From the NCBI GenBank assembly GCA_041551965.1, contig JBFELU010000004.1, forward strand, positions 1 through 64,000: DNA of 64,000 nt. The letters run 5' to 3'. Made by a program: the position numbers and the translations under genes. A model generated the notes under the pieces. It did no database searches and had not been told where the DNA came from. It worked only from the letters and a program-made list of their open reading frames with translations. The stretch comes from JBFELU01 sp041551965 (GTDB lineage Bacteria > Actinomycetota > Acidimicrobiia > Spongiisociales > UBA11373). Shown here in pieces: positions 47,843 to 56,284 of this stretch; positions within the stretch are counted from its first letter, which is position 1, and each line of letters begins with the position of its first letter.

Positions 47843-48555
47843 GCGACGTCGTCATCGCCCATCTCTATCCCTACACCATGAACATCTACGGGGACACCGG
47901 GAACGTGGTCGCCCTCGCCCAGCGACTGCGGTGGCGGGGCATCGAGCCGACCGTGGAGAGGATCGGCGTCGGCGACCCCTTCGACCTGAGCCGAGCCGAC
48001 ATCGTGGTGGCGGGGGGCGGAGAGGACGAGTCGCAGCTGGCCGTGGCCGAGGATCTCAGCACCCGCTCCGGGGCGATCCACGACGCAGTTGCGGCCGGCG
48101 TCGTGTTCCTCACCATCTGCGGCACCTACCAGCTGTTCGCCCGCAGGTTCGTGACCCACGACGGCCTGGAGATCCCGGGGATCGGCGTCTTTGCCGCCGA
48201 GACGAGGGGTGGAGCGAAGCGCATGATCGGCAACATCGTCGTGGAGACACGGTGGGGCCCACTGGTCGGCTTCGAGAACCACAGCGGCCGTACCGTGCTG
48301 GACGAAGCTCAGGAGCCGCTCGGTGCGGTGACGAAGGGCTACGGGAACAACGACCGGAGCAAGAATGAGGGGGCGGTGACCGCCAACGCCTTCGGCACCT
48401 ACCTCCACGGAGCGTTACTGCCGAAGAACCCATCGTTTGCGGACGAGCTGCTGCTGAGAGCATTGCGCCGCCGGCACGGCGCCGACTTCGAGCTCCTTCC
48501 GCTGGACGACACCTTGGAGCGCCGGGCCGCGACGGCGGCGGCTCGGCGCCCGTGA
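47839..48555 (+). CDS. gatD: Lipid II isoglutaminyl synthase, glutaminase subunit GatD
   Basis: 238 residues of a class I-like glutamine amidotransferase. VIAHLYPYTMNIYGDTGNVVAL is the GatD N-terminus; Cys94 in LTICGTYQLF is the nucleophile, His190 in GTYLHGALLPKNP the base, and Arg128 matches the residue essential in other GatD proteins. It supplies ammonia to MurT. Its GTG shares four bases with the murT stop. This pair amidates peptidoglycan stems, which affects crosslinking efficiency. Confidence 0.93.
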   Translation: MSDVVIAHLYPYTMNIYGDTGNVVALAQRLRWRGIEPTVERIGVGDPFDLSRADIVVAGGGEDESQLAVAEDLSTRSGAIHDAVAAGVVFLTICGTYQLFARRFVTHDGLEIPGIGVFAAETRGGAKRMIGNIVVETRWGPLVGFENHSGRTVLDEAQEPLGAVTKGYGNNDRSKNEGAVTANAFGTYLHGALLPKNPSFADELLLRALRRRHGADFELLPLDDTLERRAATAAARRP

Positions 48556-48556
48556 G

Positions 48557-49576
48557 TCAGCGGAGGAGCGGGGCCACTTCCTCGGCGAGCCGGAGCACGA
48601 GCTCCTGCTGCTGAGAGAAGGGCATGCCGGGGAAGTACGAGCGAGCGATCACGTGGAGGGGGAGACCCGCGCGGTCGGCCACCTCGGTGATGCCCTCGGC
48701 CACCAGCTCGGGTGGCCCCACCAGCGTCCGGGCGCGAAGGCGCTCCTCGGCGTCGGCGCTCGGCGTCGGCGGCTCCGGGAGCGGTCCCGGCCCGCGTCGG
48801 GCCGAGGATTCCATGTCGCCGTATTTCCACGTGGTGTAGTGGACGTAGTCGCGGATCTCCTCCCAGCCCCGCTCCGGATCGTCGGCGACGTAGATCATCT
48901 GGTAGTGCGCCCACTCGAAGGCCCGTTCCGTCCCGGTGCGTTGCCGCTCATCGGCGGCGATGGCGATTTGCTCGGCGAGGCGATCGGGTGGGGCATTGGA
49001 GAAGAATCCGTCGGCGAGCCGGGCGGCGCGGCGCACCGCGGCCTCGGCGTTCCCCCCGATCCAGATGGGAATGGGCCGATCCGGAACCGGCCGCACCGCA
49101 ATCGGAGGCACGCTGTAGACCCCGGCGGGGTGATCGATCACCTCCCCCGACCACGCGGCCGGAAGCAGGGTGAGCGCTTCCTCCATGGCCCTTCCCCGGG
49201 AGCGGCGGTCGACGCCGAGGGCATCGAACTCGACCTCGGACCATCCGAGTCCCAGCCCGAGAACGAGTCTCCCTCCGGCCAGCAGCGACACCGTGGCGGC
49301 GTCCTCGGCCAGCCGGATCGGATCATGGAGTGGGGCGAGCACGACGCCGGTCCCGATGGTGATCCGCTCGGTGCGAACGGCCATGGCGGCGCTCATCACG
49401 AGGAGCGACGGCATGTAGCCGTCGTCGACGAAGTGGTGCTCGGTGGTCCAGATCGAGTCGAGCCCGGCACGGTCGGCGAGGACCGCCAGCTCGAGGGCTT
49501 CCCGGTAGAGGTCGCTCCACGATCGATCGTCGGATGGATGGCGTTGACAGGAGATCAGCCCGAAGCCGAGCCGCAT
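48557..49576 (-). CDS. LLM-class F420-dependent oxidoreductase (second copy)
   Basis: 339 residues. GFGLISCQRHPSDDRSWSDLY, LADRAGLDSIWTTEHHFVDDGY and LLAGGRLVLGLGLGWSEVEF match the bacterial luciferase-like F420 enzymes; VPDRPIPIWIGGNAEAAVRRAARLADG is the standard cofactor loop. The substrate is unknown. The ATG overlaps the ACT-domain stop (TGATG), so the two are translated together. It differs clearly from the LLM enzyme at 18612, so they are not recent duplicates. Confidence 0.86.
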   Translation of the reverse strand: MRLGFGLISCQRHPSDDRSWSDLYREALELAVLADRAGLDSIWTTEHHFVDDGYMPSLLVMSAAMAVRTERITIGTGVVLAPLHDPIRLAEDAATVSLLAGGRLVLGLGLGWSEVEFDALGVDRRSRGRAMEEALTLLPAAWSGEVIDHPAGVYSVPPIAVRPVPDRPIPIWIGGNAEAAVRRAARLADGFFSNAPPDRLAEQIAIAADERQRTGTERAFEWAHYQMIYVADDPERGWEEIRDYVHYTTWKYGDMESSARRGPGPLPEPPTPSADAEERLRARTLVGPPELVAEGITEVADRAGLPLHVIARSYFPGMPFSQQQELVLRLAEEVAPLLR

Positions 49577-49959
49577 CAGGAGAGGGCGAGGCGGGTCCGC
49601 GCCGCGTCCACCTCGTCGACGGCGAGGGCGAACTGGAGACCTTCCGCCGAGGAGCGGAGCAGGTACACCGCATCGATGTTGATGCCGGCGTCGGCGAGGC
49701 GGCGGGCCATCGTTGCCAGCGCCCCGGGCCGGTGGGGGAGTGTCGTCACGAGCACCTCGCGCTCGTCGAACGCGACGCCGGCACGCCGCAACACGGAGCG
49801 GGCCGTGAGCTCGTCGTCCACCATCATGCGAACCACGCCCTCCTCGTCGAGCCCGAAGGCAGCCAACGCCTCGACGTTGATGCCCGCAGAAGCGATCTGC
49901 TCCGTCAGCGTGGCCAGCATGCCCGGCCGGTTGGCAAGGTGCACCGTGAACTCGGTCAT
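49576..49959 (-). CDS. Tandem ACT-domain protein (127 aa)
   Basis: Two ACT repeats: MTEFTVHLANRPGMLATLTEQIASAGINVEAL and, from about residue 68, EVLVTTLPHRPGALATMARRLADAGINIDAVYLL. ACT domains bind amino acids or other small ligands and regulate enzymes. With no catalytic domain it is a free-standing sensor or a partner for another enzyme. TAGAGT six bases before the ATG gives a leaderless start; it is divergent from a lipoprotein gene whose own box lies 19 bases away. Confidence 0.85.
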   Translation of the reverse strand: MTEFTVHLANRPGMLATLTEQIASAGINVEALAAFGLDEEGVVRMMVDDELTARSVLRRAGVAFDEREVLVTTLPHRPGALATMARRLADAGINIDAVYLLRSSAEGLQFALAVDEVDAARTRLALS

Positions 49960-49965
49960 GCCTCG

Positions 49966-49971
49966 ACTCTA
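49966..49971 (-). promoter_or_regulatory. -10 box for the ACT-domain gene
   Basis: TAGAGT on the minus strand, 6 nt before ATG 49959. Confidence 0.5.
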
Positions 49972-49990
49972 CGCCTTCGGCGGCCGTGAC

Positions 49991-49996
49991 TACGGT
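49991..49996 (+). promoter_or_regulatory. -10 box for the lipoprotein gene at 50003
   Basis: TACGGT, 6 nt before ATG 50003. Confidence 0.5.
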
Positions 49997-50002
49997 GAGC
50001 CG

Positions 50003-50404
50003 ATGGATCTGAGGCTCCTGGGCGTTCTCGTGGTGGCGGGCCTCGTCGTTGCGGGGTGTGGCGGGGACGGCGATGCGGGCTCCGTGCCGCCCGCCGAGGG
50101 TTGCGCCGATGTGGTCGACGTCTCGGTCGAGCCCGATGGGGGCAGCGAGTTCACCTTCCGGGTCGCGGTTCGATCGGCCGACACGGGTTGGGACAAGTAC
50201 GCCGATGCCTGGCGGATCGTGGGACCGGGCGGTGCCGTGCTCGGTACCCGGGAGCTCACCCACCCCCACGTCGAAGAGCAACCGTTCACTCGCTCTCTCG
50301 CGGCGGTGGCCGTTCCCGAATCGGTGGAGACCGTGACGGTGCGGGCCCGTGACTCGGTCCTCGGCTTCTGCGGACGTGAGGCGACCGCGGAGATCCCCCG
50401 ATGA
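50003..50404 (+). CDS. Small lipoprotein of unknown function
   Basis: 133 residues. LLGVLVVAGLVVAGC is a textbook lipobox with the Cys at 19. The mature part has a CADVVDVSVEPDGGSEFTFRVAV beta pattern and a GFCGREATAEIP end, so a single disulfide is possible. This resembles a small immunoglobulin-like lipoprotein domain. It overlaps the Nudix gene by four bases and so is co-translated with it, an odd pairing of a surface protein and a cytosolic hydrolase. Confidence 0.72.
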   Translation: MDLRLLGVLVVAGLVVAGCGGDGDAGSVPPAEGCADVVDVSVEPDGGSEFTFRVAVRSADTGWDKYADAWRIVGPGGAVLGTRELTHPHVEEQPFTRSLAAVAVPESVETVTVRARDSVLGFCGREATAEIPR

Positions 50405-50949
50405 GCACCCACCGGGTCTGGGACGGCGCCGCATGGAGGGACGTGCCGGTGGCCGACCTCGGGGGCGAGCCGCTGGTGGTGGCGAATGTGGCGGCACTGG
50501 TCTTCCCCGACGACCGGCGGGCCGCGCTCTTGCTGCAGCGGAGGGACCGGCCCGGGGAACCGGTGCGCGGCCTGCTGGAGCTCCCCTCGGGCCGCTGGCG
50601 GGCGGGGGAGACCCCCGCCGAGGCCGTGGCCAGGGAGGTCGTCGAAGAGACCGGGCTGCGGGTCCGCGAAGTGGAGGCACCGGTGCGGCGCTACGAGGCC
50701 CACCGTCGGCGACCTTTTCTCAGCCTCGACCCGCTGGCGATCACCGTCGGAGTCGAGGGGGCCTATCCCGCCCTGCACCTCGTCTTCGCCTGTTTGGCCG
50801 AGGGGGAACCGCGGGCGCTGGCCGGGGAAACCGCCGATCCCCGGTGGTACCGGCTCGAAGAGGTTCGTCGCGCCCTCGAGACGCCGGGGGACTTCACCGG
50901 ACCCACAGTGGCGATCCTCTCCGAGTGGTTGGCGGGAGCGGGCGCCTAG
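50401..50949 (+). CDS. Nudix hydrolase
   Basis: 182 residues. The Nudix box at 64-86 is complete (G-x5-E-x7-REV-x-EE-x-GL, read as GRWRAGETPAEAVAREVVEE then TGL). A preceding strand with LLLQRRDRPGE fits the ADP-ribose or NDP-sugar pyrophosphatase branch. It hydrolyses nucleoside diphosphate derivatives and would serve nucleotide clean-up. The stop shares the CTAG tetramer with the convergent Usp gene. Confidence 0.88.
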   Translation: MSTHRVWDGAAWRDVPVADLGGEPLVVANVAALVFPDDRRAALLLQRRDRPGEPVRGLLELPSGRWRAGETPAEAVAREVVEETGLRVREVEAPVRRYEAHRRRPFLSLDPLAITVGVEGAYPALHLVFACLAEGEPRALAGETADPRWYRLEEVRRALETPGDFTGPTVAILSEWLAGAGA

Positions 50950-51440
50950 AGGTCGTCGCTTTCGGCGTCGGGGCGGGTCGTCGAAGGGACCACCAGGACC
51001 GGGCGTCCCAGCTCGCGCATCACCCGGGCGGAGACGCTCTCCCATTCGTCGAAGAGGTGCTTGGTGGCTCCCAGGACGACGACGTCGGCGTTCCAGGCCT
51101 CCGACTCCTCCACGATGGTCGCGGCCGGATCCTCGCCCTCGAGGTGCATGACGTAGGGCTCGATCCGGCGGGTCTGGAGCGCCGCCAGGATCGGGTCGGT
51201 GAGTCGACGGCCCCGCTCCTCGACGTACCGTTCGATCACCGCGTCCTCCTCCTCTGACCACGCCGGGGAGCCCTCGGCGAGGGGATGCCACTGCTCCGAT
51301 CTGATCGTGTCGAGAAAGGACCGGGGTACCTCGATCACCGTGAGCACCGCGACGGCGCCGTCATCGCCGACGAGCCGCTCGGCGAAGTCGGCCACGGGAT
51401 CGGGAGAGAGGACGCCGGCGGTGGCGATGAGCATCCGCAC
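50946..51440 (-). CDS. Universal stress protein-like protein
   Basis: 164 residues from GTG 51440. RMLIATAGVLSPDPVADF and DVVVLGATKHLFDEWESVSARVMRELGRPVLVVPS match the first and last strands of Usp, with the C-terminal G-x2-S-x-R-x-L-x-P-x-LVV ATP loop partly altered (SARVMRELGRPVLVV). It is a single Usp domain, probably cytoplasmic and dimeric. The TAACCT box seven bases upstream chooses the GTG over ATG 51434. Confidence 0.72.
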   Translation of the reverse strand: MRMLIATAGVLSPDPVADFAERLVGDDGAVAVLTVIEVPRSFLDTIRSEQWHPLAEGSPAWSEEEDAVIERYVEERGRRLTDPILAALQTRRIEPYVMHLEGEDPAATIVEESEAWNADVVVLGATKHLFDEWESVSARVMRELGRPVLVVPSTTRPDAESDDL

Positions 51441-51447
51441 GGGTTTC

Positions 51448-51453
51448 AGGTTA
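51448..51453 (-). promoter_or_regulatory. -10 box for the Usp-like gene
   Basis: TAACCT on the minus strand, 7 nt before GTG 51440. Confidence 0.5.
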
Positions 51454-51497
51454 TCGGTCGGAGCGGGGGTACGCTGCCCGCCCCAGCGAGGAGTGGC

Positions 51498-52007
51498 GTG
51501 GACCGTCCCGACGAGCTCGTGAACAGAGTCCTGTGGAAGATCCCAAACGTCCTGTGCCTCATCGGTTCCCGGTCGGGTGAGGAGTGGAACGGGATGACCG
51601 CGTCCTGGGTGACACAGGTCGCGATGGAGCCCGTGCTCGTCGCGGTGTCGATCGACAAGAAGGCCGTGAGTCATCGGCTGATCGTCGAGGGGGAATCGTT
51701 CACGGTGAATCTGTGGCCCCGCGACGACACCAGGCCGTTCGTGAAGTTCTCCAAGCCGGCGGTCAAGGAGGGTATGGCGCTGAACGGCCGCCCGATCACC
51801 GAGCGGGTCACCGGAGCCCCCGTCTTCGAAGAGGCGGTGGCCTATCTCGATTGCCGCCTGGATCGTGTGGTCGATTGCGGGACCCACTCACTGATGATCG
51901 GCGAGGTGGTCGATTGCAGCTTCCTCTCCGACGACCCCGAGACGCCGGTGGCTCGAATGGAAGACACCCGGATGAAATACGGGGGCGTCAAGCGCGGCGG
52001 TCACTGA
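51498..52007 (+). CDS. Flavin reductase-like FMN-binding protein
   Basis: 169 residues. LVNRVLWKIPNVLCLIGS, GMTASWVTQVAMEPVLVAVSIDKK and ESFTVNLWP are the split-barrel FMN-binding motifs of the flavin reductase/HpaC group. It reduces flavin with NAD(P)H for a partner or acts as an FMN carrier. GAGGAG six bases upstream supports the GTG. It could supply the F420/LLM or other oxygenases in the region, but no monooxygenase is adjacent. Confidence 0.85.
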   Translation: MDRPDELVNRVLWKIPNVLCLIGSRSGEEWNGMTASWVTQVAMEPVLVAVSIDKKAVSHRLIVEGESFTVNLWPRDDTRPFVKFSKPAVKEGMALNGRPITERVTGAPVFEEAVAYLDCRLDRVVDCGTHSLMIGEVVDCSFLSDDPETPVARMEDTRMKYGGVKRGGH

Positions 52008-52013
52008 CCGGCG

Positions 52014-52517
52014 TCAGGAGCGCTGCAGGAGAGCGCCGATGTCGGCCCGCTCCGATCGGGTCAGAGGGCGGCTCGTATGCGCCCAGACCGCCTCGGCGAG
52101 GCGCCCCGGCCTCACCACGAGGAGTCGGCCCAACCTGGTTCCGTCGCCCGGGCCCTCGGTGACGAGCACGGGATAGGGGTGGATCCGGGGGTGATCGTCG
52201 GCGAGCAACGCCCGTAGGGCAAAGGTGTTGCGGAGTGCGGTCTTCACCGGCTCCTTCACCCTCAGTCCGTTGCGGATCACGCCCTGGGGCCGGATAGCGG
52301 CCGGCCGGAGATCCGGATCGAAGTGCACCGTGAACACGCCGTTGGGGCCCACCAGGACTCGGTCGACGACACCGCCGGGGACTGCGACGTGGTCGAGAGA
52401 GATCCATTCTTGGGGGAGTTCGGTGGTCTCGGGTCGAACCCCGGTGGGTAGGGCATCGAGAAGCCCGACCGCAGGACGAGGCGGTGCCGCAGGTTCGAGA
52501 GTGAACACCTGTGCCAT
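52014..52517 (-). CDS. NERD-like domain protein with degenerate active site
   Basis: 167 residues. ISLDHVAVPGGVVDRVLVGPNGVFTVHFD follows the NERD (nuclease-related) domain pattern, in which 'IDHVLVGPxGVFVIEVK' carries the catalytic Asp and E-x-K; here the EVK position reads HFD, so nuclease activity is unlikely. A helical region (RSERADIGALLQRS) ends it. It may be a structural or regulatory relic of the fold. Start ATG 52517; no ribosome site is obvious. Between DUF4032 and a flavin reductase gene; no linkage to phage or restriction genes. Confidence 0.6.
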   Translation of the reverse strand: MAQVFTLEPAAPPRPAVGLLDALPTGVRPETTELPQEWISLDHVAVPGGVVDRVLVGPNGVFTVHFDPDLRPAAIRPQGVIRNGLRVKEPVKTALRNTFALRALLADDHPRIHPYPVLVTEGPGDGTRLGRLLVVRPGRLAEAVWAHTSRPLTRSERADIGALLQRS

Positions 52518-52553
52518 CGGGAAGCCATCGGCCGGTTCGGACGGCCGCTTGAG

Positions 52554-53747
52554 TCAGTGGAGGGGATAGCCGGGCTGGCCGGAGGCGAGCCAGCCCTCGA
52601 ATGCCTCAGCGTCGGGCACGTCCCTTCCGGCGGCCGCCGACATCACGTAGCGGTGGTGGAGGAAGTCCGCAAAGGCCTGGACCGGATCGTCGGTCCTTCG
52701 GTTGGGGAGGGCACGGATTCGATCCATGAGGGGCTCGAAGATCTCGACGCGCCAACGGATCGCCGAGATGTCCTTTCCTGCGGGTGTGGTCAGACCGAAG
52801 TCGTACCGCGAGAGATCCGAGAGGATCTGTCTTGCCTGGCGTTCCGAGGCTTCCAGGCCGGTGAGTTCCCGTAGTCGCCGGGTGTGGTAATGCCGTCCCC
52901 CTACCTTGAGTCGCATGCGGACTCGATCGCCTCCGGCATGGGGCACGAGTTCGAGGTCGTCGACTTCGAACCCGAGGGCATTGATGCGACGGATCTGCTC
53001 GGTGATGCGATAGCGCTCATCGGGTCCGACGATCTCGGCGCGGGTGATCTCGGCCCACAGCGCCTCGTAGCGTCCGGCGACGTCCTCTCCGAGCGCGAGG
53101 TCGGCGTCGTCGATGTCCGCACCCTGCGAGGCGGCGATGTCGGCCATGCCTCCGGCGACGTTCTGGATCATGATCGCGAGGTCGTCGGCGCGTTGACCGT
53201 CGGAGAGCTCGTTGCGCAACTCGGCGGTCTCGGCGTCGACCATCGTCACGTCGATGGCCTCGGCGTCGTAGCGATAGAGGACGTTCGACAGCGAACAATC
53301 ACCCCAGTAGCACCCCAGGGCGTGCAACTCGATCAGGAGGCCGGCAAACGCGTCCAGCATCTGGTTGCGGCGGTCCCCGAAACCGGTGCCGGAAAGCAGC
53401 TCTCGGTATGAGAACGCATAGGGGAGGTAGGCGGTGATGACGGCCGCCGACCATTCGGCGTCGTGATCGACCCAATCACGCTCCACCAATCCGACCGGTC
53501 TCACCGCGGGGGCGTCGATCTCCTCCAGGGTTCGCAGCACCTCGTATTCGTGGCGGGCGGCCCGAAGCGGGAGTTCCTTGACGGCGTAGATGCCCTCGTC
53601 GTACCCGTAGAACTGCACCTCGTGGCGGGAGATCCCCTTCGGCAGGTCGAGGCGGCGCGGGTGGTCCCATTCGACCAGCGACCGGTCCCAGGGGAGATCC
53701 AGGAAGTCGGGGTTTCCGGCCCGAACGACGATATGCGGTGTCGCCAT
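52554..53747 (-). CDS. DUF4032 domain protein (kinase-like fold)
   Basis: 397 residues. The N-terminal half has a protein-kinase-like layout: ISRHEVQFYGYDEGIYAVKELPLR (VAIK-like lysine), LIELHALGCYWGDCSLSNVLY (an HGD/D-x2-xxN catalytic loop in the family) and TMVDAETAE (DFG equivalent). The C-terminal half is the DUF4032 part, ending in the GRHYHTRRLRELTGL region. Function unknown; related to lipopolysaccharide/aminoglycoside kinase folds. GACAAT eight bases before the ATG supports the start. Confidence 0.85.
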   Translation of the reverse strand: MATPHIVVRAGNPDFLDLPWDRSLVEWDHPRRLDLPKGISRHEVQFYGYDEGIYAVKELPLRAARHEYEVLRTLEEIDAPAVRPVGLVERDWVDHDAEWSAAVITAYLPYAFSYRELLSGTGFGDRRNQMLDAFAGLLIELHALGCYWGDCSLSNVLYRYDAEAIDVTMVDAETAELRNELSDGQRADDLAIMIQNVAGGMADIAASQGADIDDADLALGEDVAGRYEALWAEITRAEIVGPDERYRITEQIRRINALGFEVDDLELVPHAGGDRVRMRLKVGGRHYHTRRLRELTGLEASERQARQILSDLSRYDFGLTTPAGKDISAIRWRVEIFEPLMDRIRALPNRRTDDPVQAFADFLHHRYVMSAAAGRDVPDAEAFEGWLASGQPGYPLH

Positions 53748-53755
53748 GTCCCGGC

Positions 53756-53761
53756 ATTGTC
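53756..53761 (-). promoter_or_regulatory. -10 box for the DUF4032 gene
   Basis: GACAAT on the minus strand, 8 nt before ATG 53747. Confidence 0.4.
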
Positions 53762-53909
53762 GCCGATCGGAGCAATACCCAGAGCCATGGTCGTGCCGCA
53801 ACGGATCAGCGTCCGGGGCGGCGAGCGGGTCGAGATCGTCGAACGGCTCCAACCCGGAGGAAGACTCGTCGCGGAGCCGGCGGTCTGCGAGGCGAGCAGG
53901 CCGCCCTCG

Positions 53910-54347
53910 TCACATGATCTCGCCGAGCCTCTTCAGCAGCGCGGTTTCCTCGGTGTGGATCTCATCGAGGGCGCCGACGAGCAATGCGTTCAGTGCGGTG
54001 CCGCCTCGAAGGAAGTCCGTCGACAGACCGATCATCTTCCGGTGCTGATTCCGGTGAAGACGATCGGCGTGGGCGAGGCCTACCTCAACGGCCACCCCTT
54101 CGTCGGGGACGCGGCCATCGAGGACGCACAGCAGCACGTCGCACTCCAGCACCTGCTGACTGTCGAGCTCGAAGATTCGCCGGGCAACCTCAGGCCTTCC
54201 GATGACCTTCGGGTCGAGGGGGCCCTCATACCCATCCCGCTGTGGGAGGAAGACATCGAAGCCGAGCGCCTCGATCGAGGCGGCGAGCCGGGCGTTGAAC
54301 GCTCGCTCCTGGGCGCTGAACAGGGGAGCGGCAAAGTACAGGCGCAT
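53910..54347 (-). CDS. Nucleoside 2-deoxyribosyltransferase
   Basis: 145 residues. MRLYFAAPLFSAQERAFN is the family's first strand and loop, and PDEGVAVEVGLAHA includes the catalytic Glu88 with Asp82 (DxG-x3-E-x-G). It swaps bases between deoxynucleosides or hydrolyses them, feeding nucleotide salvage, in keeping with the nucleoside transporter and deaminase at 5-11 kb. GGAGG sits before ATG 54347 and TAGCAT is 26 bases upstream. The 160 bp to the DUF4032 gene hold no clear gene. Confidence 0.85.
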   Translation of the reverse strand: MRLYFAAPLFSAQERAFNARLAASIEALGFDVFLPQRDGYEGPLDPKVIGRPEVARRIFELDSQQVLECDVLLCVLDGRVPDEGVAVEVGLAHADRLHRNQHRKMIGLSTDFLRGGTALNALLVGALDEIHTEETALLKRLGEIM

Positions 54348-54530
54348 GGAGTACCTCCGGCGATGCCATGCTATCGGAAGATGCCGGTCGGCCTTCCTGG
54401 GATCGAACACGTCCACGGCGCGATCCGCCACACCGTGTCGATCGCTTCGACCGAGGGCTCGCCTCTCGGGTCGGATGGCCGCTCCGCCGGGGTCTTCGTG
54501 TTCGACCTGCTGCGCCGGATGGCCTCGGCG

Positions 54531-54536
54531 TAGGAT
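54531..54536 (+). promoter_or_regulatory. -10 box for the aldehyde dehydrogenase gene
   Basis: TAGGAT, 23 nt before GTG 54560; AGGGAGGGA serves as ribosome site. Confidence 0.42.
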
Positions 54537-54559
54537 TCCCGGGACCAGGGAGGGAATCG

Positions 54560-56272
54560 GTGACCGCTGCACCCGTCGGGATCCATCACGAGCCGACCTC
54601 AACGTTTCAGATCGACCAATCGGTCGAGACGCTGCGGAGCCGGGCGGCCGATTGGTCTGCCGTGCCGATCGAGCGGAAGATCGAGTACCTCCGTGCCGTT
54701 CAGGGCGGGACTCTGGCGGTGGCGCACGACCTGGTGGCCGAGGCGATGGCCGCCAAGGGCGTCTCGGAGAGGGTCGCGGCCGAGGATTGGTTGAGCGGGC
54801 CCATCATCATCTTGCGGACGCTCCGCTTCTTGATCGAGACGCTGGAGAGCATTCGCAGGACCGGCCGCGTTCCGATCGAGGATCGCGACGTCTCGGTGCG
54901 GTCCGACGGGCAGGTCGTGGTGCGAGTCACGCCGGCCGACATCTACGACCGGATCCTGTATCGGGGCTGGGAGGCCGATGTGTGGATGGAGCCCGACCTC
55001 GCTCGTCCCGATCTCCTCGATCATACGGGCGGCATCTACACCAAGCCGGAGACTGCATCGCCCGGCGTCGCCGTCGTCCTCGGTGCCGGCAACGTGATCA
55101 GCATCGGGGCCCTCGACGTGATCCAGAAGCTGTTCGTGGAAGGCAAGACGACGATCCTCAAGCACAGCCCCGTGAACGATTACGGCGGGCCCTACGTAGA
55201 GCGTGCCTTCGCCGATCTCATCGCCGACGGGTACCTGCGCACGGCGTATGGAGGGACCGAGGTGGGAGGTGTCCTGGTCGGCCACCCCGCGGTGGACGAG
55301 GTGCACATCACGGGGGCGGCGGCCAGTCACGATGCCATCGTGTTCGGCCCCGGTGAGGAGGGTTCAGCTCGCAAGGCCCGCAACGAACCCCTGCTGACCA
55401 AACCGATCACGAGCGAGCTCGGCAACGTGAGTCCGGTCATCGTGGTGCCGGGGGCGTGGAAGACCCGGGACCTGCAGTACCAAGCCGAACACCTGGCCAC
55501 CCAGATGCTGATGAACGGCGGTTTCAACTGCAATGCCGCCAAGGTGGTCGTCATGCATCGCGCCTGGGGGCAGCGAGAGGAGTTCCTCGATCACCTGAGG
55601 GCCGTCCTGATGTCGTTCCCACCGCGACCCGCCTACTACCCGGGCGCCGAGGCACGCTTCGATCGGTTCGTCGGTTCGCACCCCTCTGTGGAGATCCTCG
55701 GGGTCCGATCGGAGGGCTATGTACCTCCCGCACTGCTCATGGATGTGGACGCCGGTGGTGATCACCCCGCGTTCGGGGAGGAGTCGTTCTGCTCGGTCTC
55801 CGCGGTGACGTTGCTCGACGGGGATGACCCGGCCGACTTCCTCACCCGAGCCGTCGCGTTCTGCAACGAGCGGCTCAACGGAACGCTGAACGCCACGGTG
55901 GTGGTCGACCCGGCCACCGCCGAGTCGATCGCCCCGAGTCTCGATGCGGCCACGGCCGGGCTCCGGTACGGGGCGGTCGGAGTGAACCTCTGGGGTGGGG
56001 CCGCCTTCGCCTTGGGCACCACACCGTGGGGCGGCATCCCCGGCCAACCCCTCGACGATATTCAGAGCGGCCGCGGGTTCGTCCACAATGCTCGGTTGTT
56101 CGATCGACCTCAGAAGACGGTGATCCGCGCGCCCTTCAGGATCGTGCCCAAGCCGCCGTGGTTCGTCACCCACCGCAACCCGCATCGAGTGTTCCCCAAG
56201 TTGGCGGCAATCGAGGAGGCCCCGTCGCTGGCCCGGGTCCCGGGAGTGATCCTGGCCTCGCTCCTGGGCTGA
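54560..56272 (+). CDS. Aldehyde dehydrogenase family protein
   Basis: 570 residues, longer than the usual 480-500. ILKHSPVNDYGGP is the NAD-binding beta strand region, catalytic Glu286 (ITSELGNVSPVIV) and Cys324 (GGFNCNAAKVVV) are present. The family normally reads 'GQ-x-C' at the cysteine; here it is FNCN, as in atypical branches. N- and C-terminal additions (VETLRSRAADWSAV; PKPPWFVTHRNPHRVF) are also lineage-specific. It oxidises an aldehyde with NAD(P)+, perhaps a CoA-acylating or long-chain type. Substrate unknown. Confidence 0.82.
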   Translation: MTAAPVGIHHEPTSTFQIDQSVETLRSRAADWSAVPIERKIEYLRAVQGGTLAVAHDLVAEAMAAKGVSERVAAEDWLSGPIIILRTLRFLIETLESIRRTGRVPIEDRDVSVRSDGQVVVRVTPADIYDRILYRGWEADVWMEPDLARPDLLDHTGGIYTKPETASPGVAVVLGAGNVISIGALDVIQKLFVEGKTTILKHSPVNDYGGPYVERAFADLIADGYLRTAYGGTEVGGVLVGHPAVDEVHITGAAASHDAIVFGPGEEGSARKARNEPLLTKPITSELGNVSPVIVVPGAWKTRDLQYQAEHLATQMLMNGGFNCNAAKVVVMHRAWGQREEFLDHLRAVLMSFPPRPAYYPGAEARFDRFVGSHPSVEILGVRSEGYVPPALLMDVDAGGDHPAFGEESFCSVSAVTLLDGDDPADFLTRAVAFCNERLNGTLNATVVVDPATAESIAPSLDAATAGLRYGAVGVNLWGGAAFALGTTPWGGIPGQPLDDIQSGRGFVHNARLFDRPQKTVIRAPFRIVPKPPWFVTHRNPHRVFPKLAAIEEAPSLARVPGVILASLLG

Positions 56273-56284
56273 GTCCCAGGGCTC

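Noticed and set aside
53463..54533. A plus-strand frame of 356 codons over the deoxyribosyltransferase and the end of the DUF4032 gene
   Set aside because: Antisense to two genes with intact motifs, and the 160-bp gap between them shows no start site or family resemblance.
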